This document shows, piece after piece, positions 1 to 5,120 of a stretch of DNA of 7,588 bases. The notes beneath the pieces are model-generated. The model saw nothing but the letters and a program-made list of their open reading frames with translations, was not told where the DNA came from and searched no databases. The stretch comes from Eggerthellaceae bacterium. Its GTDB lineage: Bacteria > Actinomycetota > Coriobacteriia > Coriobacteriales > Eggerthellaceae. The number at the start of each line of letters is the position of its first letter. Position 1 is the first letter of the stretch. The position numbers and the translations under genes are program-made. The stretch covers positions 1 to 7,588 of the forward strand of contig JAFUCW010000399.1 in the NCBI GenBank assembly GCA_017459485.1, in the 5' to 3' direction.

Positions 1-368
1 CGCACTTTTGTGCGGTCTTCGTCGGAGAGGATGCCCAACCTGCCAGTGTAGGGGTACCGTCCCGTTTCCACCACGTCGGCGCAGGTGAGCAGCTCCGTGC
101 GCAGGCGCTCGGTCAGCATGACCGACAGCTCGAGCGACATTTCGTGCGCGGTCATCTCTTCGATCGGCTTTCCCGAAAGGTAGGCGGTGCCGCCGATTTT
201 GGCCAAGTGCCCGGCGATGGTCTTCAGTATGGTGGACTTGCCTGCGCCGTTCGGGCCGATAAGCGTGACGATCTGGCCCGGTTCGACGGTAATGTTCACA
301 TCGTTGATCAGCGGCGTGCCGTCGTAACCGACGACAAGGCCCTTCGTTTCCAGCACAAATTGAGTCAT
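1..368 (-). CDS. ABC transporter ATP-binding protein, iron-siderophore/cobalamin type (partial, C-terminus missing)
   Basis: The first 122 codons of an ATPase that would power the adjacent permease; the gene continues past the left edge. Seen: an aromatic A-loop residue Y15, a perfect Walker A GPNGAGKST at residues 38-46, and the stretch TGRYPYTGRLG (102-112) typical of FecE/BtuD/HmuV-like subunits. The signature motif, Walker B and H-loop lie outside the window. The Q-loop region reads VMLTERL (83-89), where many relatives have LPQ, so the usual glutamine seems to be replaced, probably by E87. The ATG at 366-368 follows GGGAGG six bases upstream and lies 16 bp after the permease stop, so the two are almost certainly co-translated. 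A cobalamin or related tetrapyrrole role is inferred from the riboswitch heading the operon; a heme or siderophore substrate cannot be excluded from this part alone. Confidence 0.93.
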   Translation of the reverse strand, partial: MTQFVLETKGLVVGYDGTPLINDVNITVEPGQIVTLIGPNGAGKSTILKTIAGHLAKIGGTAYLSGKPIEEMTAHEMSLELSVMLTERLRTELLTCADVVETGRYPYTGRLGILSDEDRTKV

Positions 369-384
369 CGTCGCCTCCCGCCCG

Positions 385-1437
385 CTACTGCATACGCTTC
401 TGGCGGCGCAGAAGGATGGCGATGACCACCGGCGCGCCGAAGATGGCAGTGACGGCGGAGATGGACACTTCGGTGGGTGCAAAGACGCTGCGGGCGATCA
501 AGTCGCAGAACAAACAGAAGATGCCGCCGCCCAGAAACGCCGCCGGGACCACCACAAGGGGTTTGGAGGTGGCCAAGAAGCGCTTGACCAGGTGCGGAAC
601 GGCAATGCCCACGAAGCTGATCGGACCGGCGAAAGCGGTCACGCACGCGGCGAGCAAGCTGGAGAGTAGGATGAGCGCGATGCGAAACGCGCGGATGTTG
701 ACGCCCATGGACCGCGTGTATTGCTCTCCCAGTTGAAATGCTCCCATGGGTTTCGACAGCAGGAACACAGCGGCGCTTGCCACGAGTACGACCGCCGTCA
801 TCAGGCCGATGTCGGACCAGTTGATGCCAGAGAAACTGCCCAACGACCAGTTCTTCAGGTTCACGATGTTGGCGTCGGAGGCGAACGTGATAAGGAAGTC
901 GGTGGCCGCCGAGCAAATGTAGCCGATCATCACGCCGGCGACGATGAGCATGCTCATGGAGCTGATGCGTCGCGACACAAGCAGGACGAAGATCATGGCG
1001 ATCATCGACCCGACGAAAGCGGCGAGTATCATCATGCCGCTGGACATGACGCCGGCGTTGCCCACGACCACGATCATCATGAGCGCCACCACAAGCTTCG
1101 CGCCGCTCGAAATGCCCAGGATATAGGGGCCGGCAATGGGGTTGTTGAAGAAAGTCTGGAGCAGGAAGCCTGCAAGCGCGAGCGCACCGCCCAAAAGGCC
1201 CGCGGCTATCAGGCGTGGCAGCCGGATGTTCCAGATGACTTGGTAGTAGGTGCTTTCGGTGTCCAGTCCGGTCAAGATGGCGCCTAGATCCCGGAGCGGG
1301 ACGTTCAGGCTGCCGATGCACAGGTTTGCCACCACGAACACTACGAGCAGCACAGCAAGCGCGATGAACACGCTGGTGACGCGCGCACGGCGCACTCCTT
1401 GCCCGAACTCGTCGTTTATTTGGTCTTGCCTTTGCAT
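385..1437 (-). CDS. ABC transporter permease, FecCD/BtuC family
   Basis: A 350-residue polytopic membrane protein forming the translocation channel for an iron-complex, heme or corrinoid importer. Family motifs are clear: RLPRLIAAGLLGGALALAG (72-90), NNPIAGPYILGISSGA (98-113), GPISFVGIAVPHLVKR (271-286) and GAPVVIAILLRR (334-345). Hydrophobic segments are spread through residues 21-42, 75-95, 114-128, 134-155, 162-185, 210-228, 252-270, 296-316 and 328-343, in line with the roughly ten-helix fold. Length is normal for the family. An in-frame GTG at 1483-1485 would add 16 residues, but the ATG at 1435-1437 has GGAG at good spacing and gives the usual N-terminus, a short polar stretch before the first helix. 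The 117-bp gap to the upstream binding-protein gene contains an inverted repeat; the downstream ATPase begins 16 bp after the stop. Confidence 0.95.
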   Translation of the reverse strand: MQRQDQINDEFGQGVRRARVTSVFIALAVLLVVFVVANLCIGSLNVPLRDLGAILTGLDTESTYYQVIWNIRLPRLIAAGLLGGALALAGFLLQTFFNNPIAGPYILGISSGAKLVVALMMIVVVGNAGVMSSGMMILAAFVGSMIAMIFVLLVSRRISSMSMLIVAGVMIGYICSAATDFLITFASDANIVNLKNWSLGSFSGINWSDIGLMTAVVLVASAAVFLLSKPMGAFQLGEQYTRSMGVNIRAFRIALILLSSLLAACVTAFAGPISFVGIAVPHLVKRFLATSKPLVVVPAAFLGGGIFCLFCDLIARSVFAPTEVSISAVTAIFGAPVVIAILLRRQKRMQ

Positions 1438-1473
1438 CAGGCTCCGTTCTTCGAATGCGGGGCAGGGAACAAG

Positions 1474-1535
1474 TCGGTGCTCCACGTCATGCAGCTTCGG
1501 ACGTGTCCCTTATCATACCTGTTCCGGAGCACCGA
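1474..1535 (-). repeat. Intercistronic inverted repeat between binding-protein and permease genes
   Basis: Ten-base perfect inverted arms (1474-1483, TCGGTGCTCC, and 1526-1535, GGAGCACCGA) flank a 42-nt loop. A second stem lies inside (1484-1488 with 1500-1504, five bp) and continues directly from the outer arm. No T-tract follows, so it is unlikely to be an intrinsic terminator. In the minus-strand transcript it falls between the abundant-component gene and the permease gene, where RNA structures often protect the upstream message or lower downstream expression; that role is inferred. Confidence 0.5.
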
Positions 1536-1554
1536 TTTGCCGTCTGTTCGGCTC

Positions 1555-2820
1555 TTACACAAGTTGGCGCAGATAGGTCAGTTCTCCCGTGGCACCTTTG
1601 AACACGCTGTTGAGGTCGGCTATGATGCCGCCCGACTCGATCATCTGCTGGTACATGTTCTGGTCGGTGACCCATACGTCGCCGCTGCTTACTGCTTTGA
1701 ACTCCGCCAGAAGCTCGTTTTTGGCGAGCAGGTCGGCAAGCGTGTCGATGCTGCTGTCGATGGAGGAGTTGTAGATGATGATGTCGGTGTCCTTTGCCGT
1801 GGCGTAGAACTGCTCCATTTCGAGCGTGATGCTGCTGGTGCCCGATTCAGCTGCGTCGAGGTCGTTGAAGGCATACGTACCGCCCGCTTGGTCGATCATC
1901 GTGGTCACGTAGTCACCTGGCTTGCGCACCACGGCTCCTCCGTTGCTGTTGATGTAGAAGAACGCGACGGTTTTGTCCGTAGGAGACGCGTCGATCGCCT
2001 CTGCTTTCTCCACCTGCTCCTGGAACACCTGCGCTGCCAAGTCGTCCTTTCCTAGCAGGGCGCCGTAGAGCTTAACCCATTCCGCGCGGCCAAGGGGCTC
2101 GCTTTCGTAGCTCGACATCTCCACGAACACGGGAATGCCCAGTTCGACAAGCTTTTCGCGCACGTCGGGAGTATGGTTGATCATGGTCGATTCGACGGCA
2201 AGCTTCACGCCGCTCGACAGCAGCAGCTCATAGTCGGGCGCGCTGTACTTGCCGCCGTAGAGCATGCTGCCGTCGTCGAGCGCGCTTCGTATGGACGGGA
2301 TGTACCAGTCTTCGGGCTTTACGCCTGACACGCTGATCGCATCCACCGCGCCGAGCGCGTCGAACAGGCAACCGGTGTCGCTTGCCACTAGATAGATGTC
2401 GCTTAAGGGTTGCGGGAGGACAACGATGTCGTCCGCCAAGCCCTCAGGTGCACTCGCCCCTTCGGGAACGAACAGGTAGCGACCTCCGTCGTAGAGGCAG
2501 GCCAGCTGGTAGCCGCCGTCGAAGTAGTCGACAGTGAAGCAGGTGGCGTAGTCAAGCTGCATGCTCCCCGTGGGCTGCATGCCGTTGCCCAGGTCGGTGT
2601 TGTGGAAGTTCTCGACCAGCTTCGTGTACTGGCCGGTTCCCGTTTCGCCGCCACTCTCTGCGGAGCTTTCCGCAGACGATTCGGCAGAGGCGCTGTTGGA
2701 CTGGCCGCTTGGCTGGGAGCATCCTGCAAGGGCGCCGCCAATGAGTAGTGCCAAAATCAGGCAGGCGATGGAGCAAAGCAGGCGCAGCTGGTTCGACCTG
2801 TCATTCGCAAAGACCTTCAT
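1555..2820 (-). CDS. ABC transporter substrate-binding lipoprotein (Peripla_BP_2 / BtuF-FepB-like)
   Basis: A 421-residue lipoprotein that would capture the ligand outside the membrane and deliver it to the FecCD-type permease. Seen: signal peptide with hydrophobic core (about 12-31) and lipobox LAGC (31-34, lipidation at C34); a Ser/Ala/Glu/Gly-rich tether to about residue 64; then a class III binding-protein fold. Recognisable pieces are VSGVKPEDWYIPSIRSA (164-180), the ELGIPVFVE strand (226-234), the RAEWVKLYGALLGK helix (245-258), and the C-terminal lobe from about 283 with GGTYAFND (313-320). Typical family size is about 300-400 residues; the tether and an N-terminal extension of about 60 residues before the first lobe (70-130) account for the excess. 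The start at 2818-2820 is preceded by AGGAGG; in-frame codons continue upstream to 2976 but overlap the preceding gene and would bury the signal peptide. Its first codons resemble those of the upstream lipoprotein gene. Ligand unproven; corrinoid is favoured by the riboswitch. Confidence 0.92.
   Translation of the reverse strand: MKVFANDRSNQLRLLCSIACLILALLIGGALAGCSQPSGQSNSASAESSAESSAESGGETGTGQYTKLVENFHNTDLGNGMQPTGSMQLDYATCFTVDYFDGGYQLACLYDGGRYLFVPEGASAPEGLADDIVVLPQPLSDIYLVASDTGCLFDALGAVDAISVSGVKPEDWYIPSIRSALDDGSMLYGGKYSAPDYELLLSSGVKLAVESTMINHTPDVREKLVELGIPVFVEMSSYESEPLGRAEWVKLYGALLGKDDLAAQVFQEQVEKAEAIDASPTDKTVAFFYINSNGGAVVRKPGDYVTTMIDQAGGTYAFNDLDAAESGTSSITLEMEQFYATAKDTDIIIYNSSIDSSIDTLADLLAKNELLAEFKAVSSGDVWVTDQNMYQQMIESGGIIADLNSVFKGATGELTYLRQLV
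2797..2814 (-). repeat. Duplicated gene-start segment, copy in binding-protein gene
   Basis: Eighteen bases encoding VFANDR at codons 3-8 of the binding protein. They match 17 of 18 bases of the segment at 3395-3412 in the preceding lipoprotein gene. Upstream similarity continues: TCGAAA (plus strand) lies exactly 20 bases beyond each copy, and CTTGAA a little further out. This suggests that the two translation-start regions descend from one ancestral sequence. Confidence 0.7.
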
Positions 2821-2887
2821 GCTGCCCTCCTGCTCGAAAGGATACTTGAACGACAAATAGGTACCTGGTTCATTTTCATCGGTTTCG

Positions 2888-3418
2888 TCATGCTGCGGCA
2901 TCCTGTTCGCTTGCGGGGGAGTAGAAGATGATGGTGTGGTCGTACCAGCGATCGCGTCGTTGGCCCCAGGCGGCAACGGTCAGCTCCTCGTCGAGTGCGG
3001 ACACCGGTATGTCGAAGGTGTATTTCCCGCTGGCGTCCGCGGTGTAGTCGTAGATGTCGGCGTCGCTGGCGCTTTCGGCTTCCTCGGACGTGCCGAAGTA
3101 CCACCGCGAAAACCCTTCGCAAGGCATGGTTACCGTTGCCGTGTATACTCCATCTTGCACATGCAGCACGCATGCTACAGGATGGAACATGCTCGAATCG
3201 GTCTTTGTTTCGATGTCGTAGTCGCCGTTTGCAAGGCTGCTTGCGACAGAGGAGCCTGCAGAAGCTGCGAGCGATTCGGCTGCGGAGGAATCGGAGGTGG
3301 ACGAGCGAGCGCTGTCACTTGATTCGGTGCCTGCAGCGCAGCCAGCGAGCATCAGCACGGCGCACAGTGCAATGATGAGTCGCGCCAGAGACATCCTGTC
3401 GTTCGCAAAGACAGTCAC
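2888..3418 (-). CDS. Small lipoprotein of unknown function, NEAT-like beta-domain suspected
   Basis: A 176-residue exported lipoprotein whose family I cannot name with certainty. Seen: signal peptide with lipobox LAGC (24-27), a Ser/Ala-rich tether (28-64), then one compact domain (about 65-168) rich in alternating beta-type stretches: VACVLHVQDGVYTATVTM (81-98), GKYTFDIPVSALDEELTVAA (131-150) and DRWYDHTIIFY (156-166). The layout resembles the small domains found beside iron/heme and tetrapyrrole importers, so ligand binding or handover to the binding protein is a reasonable inference. C83 and C100 could form a disulfide. Start choice: GTG at 3416-3418 with AAAGGGGA six bases upstream. The ATG eight codons later has no usable ribosome binding site, and an upstream TTG at 3463 would give an unusual long n-region. 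It lies between cbiK (156-bp gap) and the binding-protein gene (67-bp gap), so it belongs to the B12-controlled operon. Confidence 0.8.
   Translation of the reverse strand: MTVFANDRMSLARLIIALCAVLMLAGCAAGTESSDSARSSTSDSSAAESLAASAGSSVASSLANGDYDIETKTDSSMFHPVACVLHVQDGVYTATVTMPCEGFSRWYFGTSEEAESASDADIYDYTADASGKYTFDIPVSALDEELTVAAWGQRRDRWYDHTIIFYSPASEQDAAA
3395..3412 (-). repeat. Duplicated gene-start segment, copy in small lipoprotein gene
   Basis: Partner of 2797-2814. It encodes the same VFANDR residues just after the GTG start, with a single base difference (AAC versus AAT for the Asn codon). The matching residues support GTG 3416-3418 as the true start. Confidence 0.7.
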
Positions 3419-3530
3419 GGTCGTTCCCCTTTCGAAACAGTAAGCTTGAAGCCTAGTGATCAACTTGTACGCGGTTCTTTTTGTCAGTGTGCTGAATGTG
3501 TGCTAGAAAAGCTGCAGACACGTATGCACG

Positions 3531-3562
3531 AAGGCGGCAGAAGGAAAGCCTCCTGCCGCCTT
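3531..3562 (-). repeat. Strong hairpin just downstream of cbiK
   Basis: Perfect 10-bp inverted repeat (AAGGCGGCAG at 3531-3540 and CTGCCGCCTT at 3553-3562) with a 12-nt loop, beginning 12 bases past the cbiK stop. On the minus strand the 3' arm is followed by only two T residues, so it is not a convincing intrinsic terminator. It could be a 3'-end stabiliser, a processing site, or a partial attenuator separating cbiK from the transporter genes. Confidence 0.55.
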
Positions 3563-3574
3563 GAAGCACTGTCT

Positions 3575-4603
3575 TTACAGGGTGGAAATGGCTGCGGCGA
3601 CGTGCTGCACGTAGATGTCGTCCACAGCGTCGAGCTGCCCCAGGCCCTCGATGACGCTTTGCACCTCGAAACCGGCGTTCTTCATGATGGAAGCGAAGGA
3701 TTCGGGGTCCTCTTCGTCGGCCATGTCGTTGTTGGCATGGTCGCCGGCAACCACCATCATCGGGCGCAGCACGGCCTTGGTGTAGCCGGCCTTCGATGCC
3801 GCCTCGGCAACGTCGTCGAACGTGGGCTCGGCCTCCACGGTTGCCACGAAGTAGTTGTCGTAGCCCAGGTCGGTGAACACGCCCTGCATGGTTTCGTAAA
3901 TGCTGTTCGAATCGGCCTCGGTTCCATGGCCCATCAGGCAGATGGCGGTGCTGTCGTCTTCGTATTCCTCCATGGCGGCCTTAATTGCCTCTGCCACGGC
4001 CTTCTGGTCGGCGTCGCTGGCCAGAAGCGGCTCGCCCAGAGCGCACTTTTCGAAGCTGGATTCGTAGTTGGCCAGGGCGTCCTTGATGTCGGTGTACTCG
4101 AAGCCGTCCATCAAATGCGTCGGTTGGACGATGATCTCCTTCACGCCGTCTTTGATTGCGCGCTCCATGGCTTCTTCGAAGTTGTCGATGTGGCGCCCGG
4201 TGTCTTTTTCGATGTGGTCGATGATGATCTGGGCAGTGAAGGCGCGGCGTACGTCGTAGTCAGGGTACGACTCGCGGATTGCGGACTCGATTGCGCCGAT
4301 GGTAATGTGGCGGCTATCGGGGAAACTGGTGCCGAAGCTGGTGACAAGGATTACAGGACGAGCCATTTCTTCCTCCGTTGTTTGAGTGGTCGACGACGAT
4401 GCAGCAGCGGCTTCTGCGCTACTTTGCGAGGCTTCTTCAGCGCTCGACGATGCCTGGGCTTCCGCAGAAGCGGAGGCAGAGGCCGCTTCAGAGCTGGACG
4501 CAGCAGTCCCGGACGAGCAGCCTGCCAGGCCCGCTCCGAGCGTGGCGGCTCCGACGGCGGCAAGTCCTGCGAAGTGCCGTCGCGTCAGGTTAAGTTCCGA
4601 CAT
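3575..4603 (-). CDS. cbiK: Exported, lipid-anchored CbiK-type sirohydrochlorin cobaltochelatase
   Basis: A 342-residue protein. CbiK enzymes insert cobalt into sirohydrochlorin in anaerobic B12 synthesis; here the protein is directed outside the membrane. Seen: a twin-arginine signal (TRRHF at 7-11, hydrophobic to 25), lipobox LAGC (26-29), a Ser/Ala/Glu linker (30-79), and the chelatase domain from 81 (RPVILVTSFGTSFPDSR). Metal-handling motifs are intact: MGHGT with H226, and MMVVAGDHANNDMA with H289, matching the two active-site histidines of Salmonella CbiK (H145, H207). VQPTHLMDGFEY (159-170) also fits the family. The domain itself is about 260 residues, as usual. ATG at 4601-4603 follows AAAGGAG. 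As first gene after a cobalamin riboswitch it should be repressed when B12 is ample. A periplasmic CbiK is known from Desulfovibrio vulgaris, so export has precedent. The in vivo substrate (sirohydrochlorin, heme or another tetrapyrrole) and direction (insertion or removal) are open. Confidence 0.93.
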   Translation of the reverse strand: MSELNLTRRHFAGLAAVGAATLGAGLAGCSSGTAASSSEAASASASAEAQASSSAEEASQSSAEAAAASSSTTQTTEEEMARPVILVTSFGTSFPDSRHITIGAIESAIRESYPDYDVRRAFTAQIIIDHIEKDTGRHIDNFEEAMERAIKDGVKEIIVQPTHLMDGFEYTDIKDALANYESSFEKCALGEPLLASDADQKAVAEAIKAAMEEYEDDSTAICLMGHGTEADSNSIYETMQGVFTDLGYDNYFVATVEAEPTFDDVAEAASKAGYTKAVLRPMMVVAGDHANNDMADEEDPESFASIMKNAGFEVQSVIEGLGQLDAVDDIYVQHVAAAISTL

Positions 4604-4621
4604 GTTCTCTCCTTTCGCAGA

Positions 4622-4659
4622 GCATCGCGATTTCCCTCACATTGTGCGATGCCAATGTG
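4622..4659 (-). promoter_or_regulatory. Possible H-type pseudoknot upstream of the cbiK ribosome binding site
   Basis: In the minus-strand RNA, 4659-4653 pairs perfectly with 4644-4638 (seven bp, CACATTG/CAATGTG). The eight-base loop contains GCATCGC (4652-4646), which is perfectly complementary to GCGATGC at 4628-4622, only a few bases before the GAAAGGAG ribosome binding site (4609-4616). Both helices sharing one loop describe an H-type pseudoknot, although the zero-nt first connector would probably cost one pair. It lies after the intrinsic terminator, so it would act on translation or stability of the read-through message. Function inferred only. Confidence 0.4.
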
Positions 4660-4685
4660 CGTTCGATGCGAAGTGCAGCCTTTCC

Positions 4686-4710
4686 AAAAAGAAAGCGCCC
4701 TCGCGGGCGC
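4686..4710 (-). terminator. Intrinsic terminator of the cobalamin riboswitch
   Basis: The minus strand has GCGCCC (4710-4705), loop GCGA, GGGCGC (4700-4695), then TTTCTTTTT (4694-4686): a perfect six-bp GC stem closed by a GNRA-type tetraloop and followed by a T-tract. It sits between the aptamer and cbiK, as expected for transcriptional control of a leader. Confidence 0.88.
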
Positions 4711-4718
4711 CCGGATCA

Positions 4719-4757
4719 CGTCGGATTTGACGACGCGTTACTCCGGGGTTCACGGAG
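4719..4757 (-). promoter_or_regulatory. Riboswitch expression-platform hairpins
   Basis: Between aptamer and terminator lie two five-bp hairpins: 4741-4745 with 4753-4757 (CTCCG/CGGAG, seven-base loop) and 4719-4723 with 4731-4735 (CGTCG/CGACG, seven-base loop). An alternative six-bp helix, 4742-4747 with 4710-4715, would break the first hairpin and touch the base of the terminator stem. The set looks like switchable pairing, but which form is ligand-bound cannot be told from sequence alone. Confidence 0.45.
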
Positions 4758-4775
4758 CTTGAAAAAGCGTTCGCA

Positions 4776-4900
4776 TGCTGGTCGAGCATTCTGGCTTCGG
4801 GAGACCCGTTACAGCAATGGCCCTTGCCCAGGACTTTCACCTGGTTCCCTCGACACGTTCCACGTAAAGCGGATACGCGTTCAGCGCGCGTATGCAATTC
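4776..4900 (-). promoter_or_regulatory. Cobalamin riboswitch aptamer
   Basis: Reading the minus strand, the conserved cobalamin core appears in order: GGGAACCAGGTGAAAGTCC (4849-4831), CTGTAACGGG (about 4816-4807), and the B12-box-like GAAGCCAGAATGCTCGACC (4798-4780). A seven-bp hairpin (4873-4879 with 4887-4893) lies on the 5' side. Only a few bases separate CTGTAACGGG from GAAGCCAG, so the large peripheral arm of the long AdoCbl form is absent. An intrinsic terminator follows about 70 bases on, consistent with transcription being shut off by bound cobalamin. Outer boundaries are approximate. Confidence 0.9.
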
Positions 4901-4919
4901 GCAAGATGCACATGGTGGG

Positions 4920-4947
4920 ATTGTACTGCTCATGAGCAAAAAGGCAA
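4920..4947 (-). promoter_or_regulatory. Candidate sigma-70-type promoter of the cbiK-transporter operon
   Basis: The minus strand shows TTGCCT (4947-4942), a 16-base spacer and TACAAT (4925-4920), placing transcription start near 4913, just ahead of the riboswitch. The spacer contains a perfect 12-base palindrome, TGCTCATGAGCA (4927-4938), which may be an operator for a dimeric regulator. Confidence 0.55.
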
Positions 4948-5083
4948 TACTTGTGCTCGGTCCAGTGATAAAAACTGCGGCAAAGGAGACGTGGAGGAAT
5001 GCATTGAATGCAGATTGCGTGTGTGGCGGCAGGCCTCCTGCGTCAAACTGTCTGTCATGCGCCCTCTTGCTGCTTGCAACAGG
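4948..5083. other. Intergenic stretch, no gene seen
   Basis: Upstream region between the divergent operons. It holds a small hairpin (5029-5033 with 5037-5041, GCAGG/CCTGC) and a strong GGAGG at 4993-4997 followed by ATG with a stop after two codons. A 26-codon reading frame (5008-5088) has no family resemblance and runs into the probable reductase promoter. I see no convincing gene here. Confidence 0.5.
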
Positions 5084-5115
5084 TATGATATGGCTATCAA
5101 CTGCAACGAAAGGGG
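5084..5115 (+). promoter_or_regulatory. Probable -10 box and ribosome binding site of the reductase gene
   Basis: TATGAT at 5084-5089 is a good -10 hexamer, but no clear -35 lies 16-18 bases upstream. An imperfectly placed inverted pair TGATA/TATCA (5086-5090, 5095-5099) surrounds the expected start site and could be an operator. AAAGGGG (5109-5115) precedes the ATG at 5121 by five bases and fixes that start. Confidence 0.4.
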
Positions 5116-5120
5116 CGCAC

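Noticed and set aside
2821..2976. Extended start for the substrate-binding protein
   Set aside because: It would overlap the preceding gene and place 52 residues ahead of a signal peptide that starts cleanly at 2820 behind AGGAGG.
3446..4762. Long plus-strand open frame of 438 codons antisense to cbiK
   Set aside because: Its product has no recognisable domain, it lies opposite a clear CbiK with signal peptide and active-site motifs, and it crosses the riboswitch terminator. It is a shadow produced by GC-rich codon use.
5008..5088. Possible 26-codon leader peptide upstream of the reductase gene
   Set aside because: Spacing to the GGAGG is long, the frame runs into the likely -10 box, and no attenuator structure follows.
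4824..5120. N-terminal extension of the ProC-like protein
   Set aside because: The extension reads through the antisense of the riboswitch. The dinucleotide-binding motif begins right after ATG 5121, which has its own ribosome binding site.
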